Shown here one piece after another: positions 40,291 through 49,185 of a DNA stretch of 64,000 nucleotides. The stretch comes from an uncultured bacterium (GTDB lineage: Bacteria > Bacillota > Clostridia > Oscillospirales > Ruminococcaceae). The notes under the pieces are model-generated. The model saw only the letters and a program-made list of their open reading frames with translations. It did no database searches and was not told where the DNA came from. The translations under genes and the position numbers were made by a program. Within the stretch, counting starts at the first letter, position 1, and each line of letters opens with the position of its first letter. The stretch spans positions 124,001 to 188,000 of the forward strand of contig CAJMSD010000002.1 of NCBI GenBank assembly GCA_905215965.1, in the 5' to 3' direction.

Positions 40291-41100
40291 TCATTTCTTT
40301 GCAGGAACTGCTCCTGCTTTACGGATATAATCAGCAGCTTTATCACTCATACAAAAATCATAGAAATCCTTTGCTGATTCAGAAAGTTCCTTATCCTTTT
40401 TAGTTACAAGAACGAAATTACGCTGAATGCTATAACTGCCATTGAGAACGGTATCCTCAGTAGGTAATACTCCGTCTACGGAAACGGTTTTGACCGAATC
40501 ACCGACAGATGCGAGAGAAGCATAGCCGATAGCATTCGGGTTAGAAGATACCGTCTGGATCACATCACCCGTAGATGTCAGCTCTTGTGCATATTTGCAG
40601 TTATCGGCAGTACCGGTAACGGATTCAAAACCGTCTCTTGTTCCTGAAGCCGCTTCTCGTCCGATGCAGATAATAGGAGAATCGGAACCACCAAGCTCAT
40701 TCCAGTTTGTAAACTCGCCGGTATAGATCTTTGCAATCTCAGCAACATCAAGGTCTTCTACGGGATTCGAGTTGTTGACGATAACTGCGATACCGTCTAT
40801 CGCTACAACTTCCGCATTCAGTTCTGCCGTTTCATCATCTTTCAGATCACGGCTGGAAAGTCCGATATCACAGCGTCCTTCCTGTACTGCTTTGATGCCG
40901 GCACCAGAACCTGTCGGATTGTAAGTTACCTTTGTGTCGCTGTTTTCTTCCATATAAGCTTCACTCAGATAACCAATGACCTTTTCCATTGATGTTGAGC
41001 CGTCTGTCGAGACTGTCTGATCTTTTTTCTTTCCGCATCCGGTTGCATTCATTGCCATCAGCAACACCAATACACTTGCTAAAACCTTTTTCTTACTCAC
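40291..41100 (-). CDS. pstS: Phosphate-binding lipoprotein PstS
   Basis: The extracellular receptor of the Pst importer. A signal peptide of about 20 residues ends in a lipobox (MNATGCGKKK), so the mature Cys is lipidated. Phosphate-binding loops are visible: DGSTSMEKVIGYL near the mature N-terminus, NPTGSGAGIKAV, SSRDLKDDE and GREAASGTRDGFES. I favour GTG 41100, 8 nt after AGGAG, over a GTG 9 nt earlier. First gene of the operon behind Pho-box-like repeats. Confidence 0.93.
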   Translation of the reverse strand: MSKKKVLASVLVLLMAMNATGCGKKKDQTVSTDGSTSMEKVIGYLSEAYMEENSDTKVTYNPTGSGAGIKAVQEGRCDIGLSSRDLKDDETAELNAEVVAIDGIAVIVNNSNPVEDLDVAEIAKIYTGEFTNWNELGGSDSPIICIGREAASGTRDGFESVTGTADNCKYAQELTSTGDVIQTVSSNPNAIGYASLASVGDSVKTVSVDGVLPTEDTVLNGSYSIQRNFVLVTKKDKELSESAKDFYDFCMSDKAADYIRKAGAVPAKK

Positions 41101-41155
41101 AATAATCACTCCTGTTGAATATTTCCTTTCGGTGATATAAGTATAACATTTTCAA

Positions 41156-41195
41156 TGTAAATTCCGATACCTTTTCTATGTTAATTGTAGGTAAA
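41156..41195 (-). promoter_or_regulatory. Pho-box-like repeats upstream of pstS
   Basis: Minus strand order: TTTACC (41190-41195), five bases, TTAACA (41179-41184), then TTTACA (41156-41161). These resemble the TT(A/T)ACA-type direct repeats bound by PhoP in Firmicutes, at the right distance before the lipoprotein gene. No perfect sigma-A promoter is seen, as expected for an activated one. Confidence 0.55.
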
Positions 41196-41270
41196 GCAAG
41201 CATTTTTTTCGGAAGGAGTGTAAATGTGCAGTTTAAGCCTGAAACAGTAACATTTATATTATAATAATGC

Positions 41271-42401
41271 TCATATTAAATCTTCAATCACCTCTATGTT
41301 AATTCCAAGTAAAATATTCAAATTTGCAAATAATTCAAAAAGAGCAGTAAGGGATATTCCTATCTGTCTGATTCCATAGCCTATCTTTATTTTATCAATA
41401 TAGAGCTTTTCAAATGCAGCCTGAATCTTCTTTATCGAGCAGGTTGTCTGAGACAGTTTCACTCTGCCGCCAGTTGCAGGGATGCAATTCTTAGAGTATC
41501 CTATAAATAGAGATATGCCTTTGGCGTAAAGGTCGTTTTCAACCAGTTCTAAGACAAGATTTTCGACCATTTCTTTCATAACTATACGAGCTCCGTCAAC
41601 ATCATAGTCTTCAAAAAGGATCTGGCTATTGGAAAGGGATTTACTCTTACCACGATAATTATGGATCTGCTCCATGGTACATGGCTCTCGACCCCAAGCA
41701 TGGTCTATGAGAAATTCGGCTTTAACACCAAATTCCTTGTATAGTAGATCCTCGGGAAGTTCTGTTATGCCCTTCATATCAAAAACGCCGTATTTTGCAA
41801 GCCGAGCAGCCGTTCCACGTCCTACATTCCAAAAGTCAGTAAGAGGCTGATGTTTCCAGAGATACTTCTGATACAGCTCTTCTGTAAGAATACCGATATG
41901 CTCCGGAACGTGCTTTGCGACGATATCCATCGCTATCTTAGCAAGGTATAGGTTAGTACCGATACCAGCAGTGGCACAGATCCCAGTTTTATCCATAACT
42001 GCCTTCATTAAGAGCTTTGCAAAGTCCTTCGCCTTGCAGTTATAAGTTCGCAGATATGGCGTTGCATCAATAAAAACCTCGTCGATAGAGTAGACGTGAA
42101 TGTCGTCTGGAGATATATATTGAAGGTAAATACCGTAAATTTGTGCAGAGACCTCTATATACTTTCTCATTCTCGGTATAGCGATCTCATACTGGATCTG
42201 CTTGGGAATTTCATATATTCGGCAGCGATTCTTGACACCAAGTTCCTTGAGTACAGGAGAAATAGCAAGGGTTATAGCTCCGTCACCACGAGTTGGATCC
42301 GCTACAACCAAAGGTACCTTGAAAGGATCATAGCCACGGGCGACACATTCAACACTTGCATAAAATGATTTCAGATCAATGCACATATAGACGTTTCCCA
42401 T
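41271..42401 (-). CDS. Y-family DNA polymerase (UmuC/DinB-like), C-terminus short
   Basis: An error-prone lesion-bypass polymerase. The N-terminus CIDLKSFYASVECVARG holds the first catalytic Asp; VYSIDEVFIDATPY has the paired acidic residues; TAGIGTNLYLAKIAMD is the palm motif; and the helix-hairpin-helix region is GRGTAARLAKYGV. At 376 residues it is about 120 shorter than the second copy at 50061-51554. After IGISLT the text stops resembling the family, so the clamp-binding tail may be lost. It is the last gene of an operon with immA-like and XRE genes. Confidence 0.85.
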   Translation of the reverse strand: MGNVYMCIDLKSFYASVECVARGYDPFKVPLVVADPTRGDGAITLAISPVLKELGVKNRCRIYEIPKQIQYEIAIPRMRKYIEVSAQIYGIYLQYISPDDIHVYSIDEVFIDATPYLRTYNCKAKDFAKLLMKAVMDKTGICATAGIGTNLYLAKIAMDIVAKHVPEHIGILTEELYQKYLWKHQPLTDFWNVGRGTAARLAKYGVFDMKGITELPEDLLYKEFGVKAEFLIDHAWGREPCTMEQIHNYRGKSKSLSNSQILFEDYDVDGARIVMKEMVENLVLELVENDLYAKGISLFIGYSKNCIPATGGRVKLSQTTCSIKKIQAAFEKLYIDKIKIGYGIRQIGISLTALFELFANLNILLGINIEVIEDLI

Positions 42402-42425
42402 AGCTATTCCTCCGTTCGTTGCTAA

Positions 42426-42917
42426 TCAAAATAATCGTATATTGCCACTGTAATTGGTATATTTATAGCCCCTGCGGACCATGTCGCTGATCTTTATATT
42501 GAGTAACTCTTCAGGAAAACACAGTATCTGAGCAGCCTCAGAAACACTTCTGCCTTCTCTGAATAACTCATCCAGCTCATCATCCTCAATGTTCAGATTT
42601 GCCATAAACCTGTTAGCTTCAGCTTCTGTCTTATCACGCATATTGAAAAAAGTGAACTCTCGAAGAGCTCCTTGTTTGGCTATATCTGAGTGAAGAACAT
42701 GATGTCCAAGCTCGTGAGCACATACCAGGAGCTGAGGAATACGCTTTATAGCAGAAGAAATAAGAATGACCGGTACGTCATCAATGAAAGTGTATAGTCC
42801 TTTAAGAGAGCCGAGATAGGTCACAGCGACCTTGACACCAAGATAGTCACACAACTCAAATGGATCAGAAGAACGATATTTCGTTTTAAGCTCTTCAACT
42901 ATTTCATAAATAGTCAT
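42426..42917 (-). CDS. ImmA/IrrE-type metallopeptidase
   Basis: A 163-residue protein with the zinc-protease motif CAHELGHHVLH (HExxH) near residue 68 and a distal EAEANRFMANL segment that supplies the third ligand. ImmA-type proteases cut their cognate XRE repressor to induce mobile elements, and the XRE gene is directly upstream in the same operon. GGGGGTG precedes the ATG. Confidence 0.88.
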   Translation of the reverse strand: MTIYEIVEELKTKYRSSDPFELCDYLGVKVAVTYLGSLKGLYTFIDDVPVILISSAIKRIPQLLVCAHELGHHVLHSDIAKQGALREFTFFNMRDKTEAEANRFMANLNIEDDELDELFREGRSVSEAAQILCFPEELLNIKISDMVRRGYKYTNYSGNIRLF

Positions 42918-42935
42918 AAGAACACCCCCAGAAAA

Positions 42936-43328
42936 CTATTCGGACTTCTTTGCCTTCTCTACCTTTATCTCCCAATATACCTTTTGTAGTGCGTTGAAAA
43001 CTGCGTCTTTGTCTTCATCAGATAAAGCTCCTCCGGCAAACAGACCTGCAGCATCATCGAGCAGCTTTTGTGCTTGCATTTTAGCGTCAGCGCCATAAGC
43101 AATAGCAGCAGTCTGCTGAAAGTCATCAGGATTGTCATTTTTCCAGAAATCAATGGATGTCTTGAAAAATTCGGATAACTTCTCATAGACTTTGTTATAC
43201 CTGGGAACTGTTTCCCCCATTTCATATCTGGCTATTGTTTTTCGTTCGAGACCGGTTATATCTGCCAACTGTTCCTGTGACATATGGCTGGCAATGCGAA
43301 TTTGCTTGAGTTTCTCACCAAACTCCAT
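42936..43328 (-). CDS. XRE-family repressor, partner of the ImmA-like protease
   Basis: A 130-residue repressor. Residues 5-60 are a canonical XRE helix-turn-helix (LKQIRIASHMSQEQLADITGLERKTIARYEMGE). The C-terminal part is helical. The ATG at 43328 has AAAGGGG upstream; earlier in-frame codons fall in the promoter. It is likely to repress its own operon and possibly the divergent gene at 43613, with relief when the protease cuts it. Confidence 0.85.
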   Translation of the reverse strand: MEFGEKLKQIRIASHMSQEQLADITGLERKTIARYEMGETVPRYNKVYEKLSEFFKTSIDFWKNDNPDDFQQTAAIAYGADAKMQAQKLLDDAAGLFAGGALSDEDKDAVFNALQKVYWEIKVEKAKKSE

Positions 43329-43386
43329 AAAATCGCCCCTTTCTTGAAATGATATGCACACTAATGTCTCATTTGTATGTGACTTT

Positions 43387-43415
43387 AATATATCACAGAA
43401 CATTCGTTTTGTCAA
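43387..43415 (-). promoter_or_regulatory. Promoter of the XRE-ImmA-polymerase operon with a LexA-like word
   Basis: Minus strand: TTGACA (43410-43415), 17 nt, TATATT (43387-43392). In the spacer GAACATTCGTTT (43398-43409) differs by little from the Gram-positive LexA half-site pair GAAC-N4-GTTC, so SOS control is possible but the match is imperfect. Confidence 0.6.
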
Positions 43416-43504
43416 TAGGAATTTATTGATTTTTTCAAAAATCATCAATCCTCACAATTGAATGTCGCATTTTCCGACAACATATCCAAAGTTGAAATAT
43501 CCCC

Positions 43505-43533
43505 TTGACAATGTGATGTTTGAATGATAAAAT
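43505..43533 (+). promoter_or_regulatory. Promoter of the HExxH-HTH gene
   Basis: TTGACA (43505-43510), 17 nt, TAAAAT (43528-43533). Confidence 0.75.
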
Positions 43534-43612
43534 ATAGCCAAGAAAAGTGTAACTTCCAATGTGTGGAATAAAGAAGAGACAAGTAATAATGGTGAATTAG
43601 GGGGATATTAGT

Positions 43613-45526
43613 GTGAATTACATTAATAATCGTGGACCAATTATTACTGTTCAGGATCCGCTTCGTCCGGGAAGATATGTACAGTATAGGGATCTTAGCT
43701 GGCAGGGAATGCCGGAAATAATATCCTTTACCGACTATCTCCGCTGGAATTATACCATTGATTACGGATCATTTATACGAAAGCTACACGAAAGAAATGA
43801 ACTACCTCTCTCTTATAACATCTCTGCTAAATCAAAAGTAACAAACGTAACAATTGTTGACGGCAAATATGACCGTATAGACAGCTTCTCGTTTATAATG
43901 TACGTTATCTGTGATGTCGGTTTCTCCTGTGCAGGATATGAGTGCCACCAGCAATACTGTGTAAGTGGATATTTCAGGACTTATGGAAGCTCGGACTTCC
44001 TGAACGATGTGAAACTGTATAACGGTGAGCGAATCAGATGCCGCAATCCTCTTGATCAGTTTCTTGTGCCAATTATGTCAAAGCATGCATTCGATGTAGT
44101 TGCCGATGAAATACTGGATCAGTACTACGACAAAGAACGAGACTATATACATAAGATCAATGGAATAGCCTTAGCCAAGGCTATGGGATATAATATCCAG
44201 TATTTAAGGCTGTCTCTCAGCGGAAAAATAAAGTCAAAGCTCATATTCGACAAGAAGGATGTTGCCGTTTATGATAAAGACGGTCACAAGGTTATTATGC
44301 ATATACCTGCTAATACCATTCTTGTTGATAAGTCGCTTATAGACAGTCCTGAGCTTGACTATGTGGTCATTCATGAGTGTGTCCATGTCCACCTGCACTA
44401 CCTGTTTTACTATATACAGAGCCTTTATCGCAGATGGAACGGAAAGGAAATGCCTGAATTCCTTGACTATTTCTACTCTGAAACTCAGAAGGACTGTATC
44501 AGGTGGATGGAAACACAGGCGAACAGCATAGCAAGGCGAATACAGATGCCTAAAGGCGATACCACTGATGTCATACTTGAGTTTCTGGATCAACATGACG
44601 AAATGTCTTTTGATGACTACCGTGAGCTTATAGACCATGTAAAAAATAAGTTCGGAGTATCAAGATACGCAGCCAAGAAACGAATTATTGAGCTTGGCTG
44701 GACAGAAGTTCGAGGTGTATATGTTTACTGCACCACAGGATATGTAGAGGATCATGAGATCGAAGATGGTTTTCCTTTGAACTACACATATACCCTCCCC
44801 TTAAAGTGTATTGCAGAAATATATGGCAGTTCATCAGATTTCGCAGCTCTTGTGAGCTCACGGAAATACATATATATCGACGGACATCTGTGCTGCAACG
44901 ATGAGAAATACGTCATCAAGGAGTACGGAGTTGCCTTCGCTTTGACTGAATATGCTAAGCATCATATGGCAGAGTGTTGCCTCAGTTTTAAGCGTATTTA
45001 TTGGAAACAAGAGTATTCGTACACTTACGGGGAACTTAATAAAGAGGACCTTCAACTCATAGTAGAGCACACTTTGGATAACGAGCAAAAGAAGAAGCTC
45101 AGGAAAGCTCTGAAGGAACACATCAAGGAAGATATAAAACTGCAAAGCAATTCGGGAAGTAACCCCTTTGCCGAAACTGTCAAATTTCATATGAAGAGAT
45201 GTAAGGTTACCGTGGAGACACTTGCAGAACGCTCCGGACTTGGACTGACAACCATAGGAAAAATGAGAAAAGGTGGAAAATTCAAGATTGAGACAATTCT
45301 TGCATTCAGTGTAGCTCTGGAGCTTGAAATGCCTTTTATCGTCGATCTTATGCAGAAAGCAGGTGTACAGTTCGATCCGCACAATGCTGTTCACAATATG
45401 TATCTTACTATCCTTGATCTTCTTCCGAATGCTAATGTCTTCCAGATAAATGCATTCCTTAAGGAAGAAGGATTCACTCCTTGGACGCAGGAGCGTGAGC
45501 AAAATCAATGTGAAGCCGCTGTATAA
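43613..45526 (+). CDS. Large HExxH metallopeptidase-like protein with C-terminal XRE domain
   Basis: A 637-residue protein beginning at GTG 43613 (AGGGGGAT upstream). Near residue 245 it has VIHECVHVHLHYLF, an HExxH zinc motif as in ImmA/IrrE proteases, and near 290 the downstream ETQANSIARRIQMP helix that completes the site. The region 520-575 is an XRE-like helix-turn-helix (MKRCKVTVETLAERSGLGLTTIGKMRKGGKF). It thus puts protease and DNA-binding parts into one chain, where the neighbours have them separately. It is divergent from the XRE-ImmA operon. It may regulate it or the downstream genes. Confidence 0.7.
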   Translation: MNYINNRGPIITVQDPLRPGRYVQYRDLSWQGMPEIISFTDYLRWNYTIDYGSFIRKLHERNELPLSYNISAKSKVTNVTIVDGKYDRIDSFSFIMYVICDVGFSCAGYECHQQYCVSGYFRTYGSSDFLNDVKLYNGERIRCRNPLDQFLVPIMSKHAFDVVADEILDQYYDKERDYIHKINGIALAKAMGYNIQYLRLSLSGKIKSKLIFDKKDVAVYDKDGHKVIMHIPANTILVDKSLIDSPELDYVVIHECVHVHLHYLFYYIQSLYRRWNGKEMPEFLDYFYSETQKDCIRWMETQANSIARRIQMPKGDTTDVILEFLDQHDEMSFDDYRELIDHVKNKFGVSRYAAKKRIIELGWTEVRGVYVYCTTGYVEDHEIEDGFPLNYTYTLPLKCIAEIYGSSSDFAALVSSRKYIYIDGHLCCNDEKYVIKEYGVAFALTEYAKHHMAECCLSFKRIYWKQEYSYTYGELNKEDLQLIVEHTLDNEQKKKLRKALKEHIKEDIKLQSNSGSNPFAETVKFHMKRCKVTVETLAERSGLGLTTIGKMRKGGKFKIETILAFSVALELEMPFIVDLMQKAGVQFDPHNAVHNMYLTILDLLPNANVFQINAFLKEEGFTPWTQEREQNQCEAAV

Positions 45527-45565
45527 CTTGCATATATGATATGATAACGAGTCAGGAGGAAAAAT

Positions 45566-46141
45566 ATGCTTATTCTTAGCTCCAGTGGATTTAGCACAAC
45601 ACAGGTTCGCTTAAAAATCGGAGAGATCATAGCAGACAAAACAGGAAATATGCTCATAATCCCCATAGCCAGTTTACTTGGTATGGAAACAGCCGAGAGA
45701 GAACGTAACTGTGCTGCAATGCTTGGATTCAAAAAGGAAAACATCTATATCTATGACGAGTTCAAACCCACCGAACTGCTGGATATAGAATTCAGCTATA
45801 TAGTAGTGCTTGGTGGACATACGCTTAGACTGCTCAGCAAAGTCAGAGAGCTTCACTTAGATACATTCATCAAGGATCAAGTGGCAAATGGTGCTATATA
45901 CCTTGGATTCTCCGCAGGAGCTTATCTTGCCTGTGACGATATAGAGTATGTAAAGAATTACGACAAGAACGACGGTTTTATTACTGATGGCAACTTTCAT
46001 GCTCTTGGATTCACGAATAAATACGTTCTTTGTCACTTTGATTATAGAGATGAAAAAGATATTCAACTCTGTAGACTGTATATTGGTGATGAGGCAGAAC
46101 TGATTACACTGAATAATAATCAGTTGGTAGTTTTACCATAG
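45566..46141 (+). CDS. Peptidase E-like (S51) Ser hydrolase
   Basis: A 191-residue protein of the peptidase S51 / class I amidotransferase-like fold. The nucleophile elbow is YLGFSAGAYL with Ser near residue 115, preceded by VVLGGHTLRLL. The family cuts Asp-Xaa dipeptides, but the specificity here is unproven. AGGAGG precedes the ATG, and the gene follows the HExxH-HTH gene by 39 nt, so co-transcription is likely. Confidence 0.72.
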   Translation: MLILSSSGFSTTQVRLKIGEIIADKTGNMLIIPIASLLGMETAERERNCAAMLGFKKENIYIYDEFKPTELLDIEFSYIVVLGGHTLRLLSKVRELHLDTFIKDQVANGAIYLGFSAGAYLACDDIEYVKNYDKNDGFITDGNFHALGFTNKYVLCHFDYRDEKDIQLCRLYIGDEAELITLNNNQLVVLP

Positions 46142-46220
46142 AAACACAGTTGAATTTTGAAGATTGGCTGAAAGCGGTCATTTCTCCGATAAGATCGAGC
46201 TTTGATTTGACGGTATTGTA

Positions 46221-46255
46221 ACGGGTGCGACTCGCTCAGGGTTGCTCCCGTTTTT
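46221..46255 (+). terminator. Terminator after the peptidase E-like gene
   Basis: ACGGGTGC pairs with GCTCCCGT (one mismatch) and is followed by five T. Confidence 0.6.
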
Positions 46256-46266
46256 CGTATATTGGA

Positions 46267-46295
46267 TTGAAAAGCAGGGCTGATTATGGTATAAT
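46267..46295 (+). promoter_or_regulatory. Promoter of the SUKH-like gene
   Basis: TTGAAA (46267-46272), 17 nt, TATAAT (46290-46295). A perfect hairpin TGTGCGAG-aatg-CTCGCACA (46311-46330) covers about +10 to +29 and may be an operator. Confidence 0.75.
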
Positions 46296-46427
46296 AGTTA
46301 ATATAATCAATGTGCGAGAATGCTCGCACAAATCGTAATTTGTCTTTCTATGGGAGAATAGAAAAATGGAAATCTGAAGAATAGAAACAGGCGATGAGTA
46401 AATAGAAATAATAAGGAGATTTTAACT

Positions 46428-47030
46428 ATGACACAAAAAGAAAGACTTGTATATTTTATTAATAGGATAAACAGTGATGAAGAATTGAAAGAGGAAATTT
46501 ACAATAAGTGTGATCCAGATACTTTTTATCCGCAGAAAGAACTTATGGAGGATTTGGAATGGCTTATGGAAGGCGGGAGCGAAGAAAACTATGATCTTGT
46601 CCCATTTGCTAATGATGGTTCTGGTGGACTGTACTTGCTTGTAAATGATCAACATATTGCGTATTTTGATTCAGAGGGCTGTGCTGGATATGTGGCTGAA
46701 TCTGTTGATGATTTTTTCAATATCCTTTTCGTATTTCGCTTTTTCTGTCTTTCTAAGGGTGTGATGAAGAGTTACGAACAATTTCTTAAGGAGTGTGAGG
46801 AGGATTTGTTCGAGATTAAGCCATCGGAAGCATTTGAGAGATTTCTTATCAAGGAAAAGATGGAGACGGACAAAGAAAAGGTGTATGAGAAATTCATTAA
46901 AGGGTTAACAATCACGCCTATATTTGAAATCAATCCTATAGATGAGGAATATGTGAAGACAAATAACTTGCTTGGTATGGAAGAAGACGAATTCCTTGAA
47001 CTCTGCAAGAAGATTTGTTCGCAAGGATAG
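46428..47030 (+). CDS. SUKH/SMI1-KNR4-like protein (possible immunity protein)
   Basis: A 200-residue acidic protein. The segment VPFANDGSGGLYLLVNDQHIAYFDSEGCAGYVAESVDDFF near residue 60 matches the SUKH pattern, in which an acidic loop follows FAxDGSGG. SUKH proteins often neutralise contact-dependent or polymorphic toxins, but no toxin gene is adjacent. AAGGAG is 9 nt before the ATG. It has its own promoter. Confidence 0.6.
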   Translation: MTQKERLVYFINRINSDEELKEEIYNKCDPDTFYPQKELMEDLEWLMEGGSEENYDLVPFANDGSGGLYLLVNDQHIAYFDSEGCAGYVAESVDDFFNILFVFRFFCLSKGVMKSYEQFLKECEEDLFEIKPSEAFERFLIKEKMETDKEKVYEKFIKGLTITPIFEINPIDEEYVKTNNLLGMEEDEFLELCKKICSQG

Positions 47031-47126
47031 GAATCTAAAGCCTAGCATGTTTTTTATTTGAAGAAGATATGATTAAATTCTAGTAATAACAAAAATGACA
47101 AATCGTGAGTTGTAGAGGTCTTGATG

Positions 47127-47693
47127 ATGGGAAAAGAATTGTCGGAAATGACGTTGGAAGAATTGTGGGATTTATTCCCAATATTTCTTGTTCAGCACGA
47201 TGATCAATGGAACGGATATTACGAGGAGATAGAAGCCGCGATCACTGACCTTTTGAAAGATTATCAGATTAAAAGAATCAGTCATATTGGAAGTACGGCG
47301 ATACAGGAAATATGGGCTAAAAACATTGTTGATGTGATGATTGAGATCTCTGAAAACGCTGATATAGAAGAAATTTCACTCATTTTGGAACAAAATGGTT
47401 TTATCAAAATGTCCGATGAAAAGAGACGTATTTCACTCAACATGGGATATACAAAAGACGGCTTTGCAGATAAGGTCTATCACATTCATCTTAGGTACAC
47501 CGGAGATAATGATGAGCTGTATTTCCGAGACTATATGAATGAACATCCCGAATTGGCTAAAGAATATGAAGCATTGAAATTACGGCTCTGGAAACAATAT
47601 GAACATGACCGAGATGGCTATACAAACGCAAAGACAGATTTCATCTCTAAATGGACGGCTGAAGCACGAAAGGAATATGGAAACAGATACTAA
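47127..47693 (+). CDS. GrpB/UPF0157 family protein
   Basis: A 188-residue protein of the nucleotidyltransferase-like GrpB family. Family marks are IKRISHIGSTAI near residue 52 and KNIVDVMIEIS after it, then HIHLRYTGD and FRDYMNEHPELAKEYEALKLRL. The biochemical role is unknown. The ATG at 47127 is 7 nt after GAGG; two earlier in-frame starts (47121, 47124) are less well spaced. Confidence 0.82.
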   Translation: MGKELSEMTLEELWDLFPIFLVQHDDQWNGYYEEIEAAITDLLKDYQIKRISHIGSTAIQEIWAKNIVDVMIEISENADIEEISLILEQNGFIKMSDEKRRISLNMGYTKDGFADKVYHIHLRYTGDNDELYFRDYMNEHPELAKEYEALKLRLWKQYEHDRDGYTNAKTDFISKWTAEARKEYGNRY

Positions 47694-47740
47694 CAACTTC
47701 TCAGTCAACGCAGTAAATTATATAAGAGGGAGTGAACACC

Positions 47741-47956
47741 ATGTGTACTTGGTTCTATGCTGAAAAGTCTGTGCTGTCACCGATCATCACAAAGGCACAG
47801 CAGCTACCGCTTGCGGATACGATCAGGAACACTATGTCACGTTCGGCAGAAATGTCGGGCAATATCCGTCCTACCGATATGGCAGCGGTGTTTGCTCCGA
47901 ACAAACAATTCTTTGTCATCAAGCTTGAAATGGGCTTTTTACGACAGAATAAATGA
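47741..47956 (+). pseudogene. Fragment resembling an SOS-associated peptidase (SRAP/YedK)
   Basis: A 71-codon frame with GGGAG before the ATG. It starts Met-Cys as SRAP proteins do, whose Cys2 crosslinks to abasic sites, and contains SGNIRPTDMAAVFAPN, the family's second conserved segment. The central and C-terminal two-thirds are missing. A second, shorter fragment of the same start is at 48567-48612. Confidence 0.5.
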
Positions 47957-48009
47957 GTAAGAATGTGCGAATTCATCACATAAATCTGTTTTCAGGAGAA
48001 TTGATTGGT

Positions 48010-48545
48010 TTGAAAAAGAAAAACAAGAATAACAAGAAAAAAGAAAAGATATTTATACCTAACTTCACACTGTTTCTTGCACTTATATTTTTTTGATGGG
48101 AGCATTTCCGGCGTACAGTTATTGGAGTATGCGAAAAAACTGCACATATGAAACAAAAGGCATTGTTATTTCTGAGGAAAGCGGGAAAACAACTGATTTT
48201 TATCATACTGTTGAAGGTTGGTATATATCACGCCGTCCTGGATACGGATATAGCGGCAGACATGATAAACATTGGATCAAGATCGAAGTTGAGACAGATA
48301 GCATTTTCAAGCATGAGTACCTTTATGCGGATGTGGGGTATGGCAGTAAAGACGATGAAATAATAATCCGTTACAATCCTAATAATCCGGATGAATATTA
48401 TTTTGCAGTTAGTTATAATGGCTACAAATCTACTGCAATGGTGCTGTTTTTTATATGCGGTGGTATGATAGTATTATCAGTATTCCTGTTTATTCACTAT
48501 AACAAACCTCTACTGTTTCCAAAGAAAAAGATGAATAATACTTAA
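48010..48545 (+). pseudogene. DUF3592-like membrane protein split by a T-run frameshift
   Basis: A TTG at 48010 with AGGAG upstream opens a Lys-rich start and a hydrophobic segment that reaches a run of seven T at 48086-48092 and then stops. One more T would continue into the frame from 48093: GAFPAYSYWS, GIVISEESG, IKIEVETDS, VRYNPNNPDEYYF-like text and a second membrane segment near the C-terminus. This is the layout of DUF3592 proteins. It may be a real mutation, slippage-prone expression or a sequencing error. Confidence 0.55.
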
Positions 48546-48554
48546 AATCAAATC

Positions 48555-48650
48555 ATAAGGTGGTGAGTTGGTTCTACGCATAAAGATCCACGCTGTCACC
48601 GCTCATCAACGGACTATCCTGAGCCGAAGCCGGAGTTTATGAAGATATAG
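48555..48650 (+). pseudogene. Second SRAP-like fragment joined to an unknown gene tail
   Basis: The stretch from 48567 (TTGGTTCTACGC...CTGTCACCG...ATCA) repeats, with point differences, bases 47750-47790 of the first SRAP-like fragment. It then joins an unrelated short frame ending PEPKPEFMKI and a stop. No complete gene is present. Confidence 0.4.
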
Positions 48651-48678
48651 AATGATGATAATGGAAGGAACTTGAAAT

Positions 48679-49140
48679 ATGTTTTTTAAAAAAGCTAAAA
48701 AGGAAAAACAAGAAAACGAAACAATAAATAATGCAGTTTTCGGAGAGCTTGAATACATTGACTGTGCGTGGGAAGGATATTCGGTAAGCTCGCTGTTCGG
48801 TGAAGAAAAGATCATTGATCTGTATGTGTATGCTGATGAAGATGATAAGATCATTGAGGAACATCAGGAAAAGGTATATCAGAATTATCTTAGGTATCGT
48901 ATAGAAATCGAAGACGCTGTCAGAAAAGTTATTTTCAGAGAATTTAAGCTCCCGTATGATTTTGAACTTACATCACGATTCAGAGTAAGTTCGATAATAG
49001 TGACCTGCGACGGTAATTGTGGCTTGGCAATAGTTGACACTACCTATGAAATGGGACATAACCGTTTCAAATTTGTGGTTGAAACCAAACCCGACTACGA
49101 ATTCACCGATTCGGAAGAGTATTTTTTAGAAACAAAATAA
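48679..49140 (+). CDS. Unrecognised acidic protein
   Basis: A 153-residue protein beginning with a Lys-rich stretch (FFKKAKKEKQ) and then an acidic alpha/beta region (FGELEYIDCAWEGY, IIDLYVYADEDDKIIEEHQE). Two cysteines (TCDGNC) are near residue 116. The size and composition resemble small immunity-type proteins of polymorphic toxin systems, but I recognise no family. AAGGAAC precedes the ATG. Confidence 0.5.
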   Translation: MFFKKAKKEKQENETINNAVFGELEYIDCAWEGYSVSSLFGEEKIIDLYVYADEDDKIIEEHQEKVYQNYLRYRIEIEDAVRKVIFREFKLPYDFELTSRFRVSSIIVTCDGNCGLAIVDTTYEMGHNRFKFVVETKPDYEFTDSEEYFLETK

Positions 49141-49185
49141 CAACAGCTAAATAAGACTATTTTCAAAAACAAAGGGCGGTGAAAC

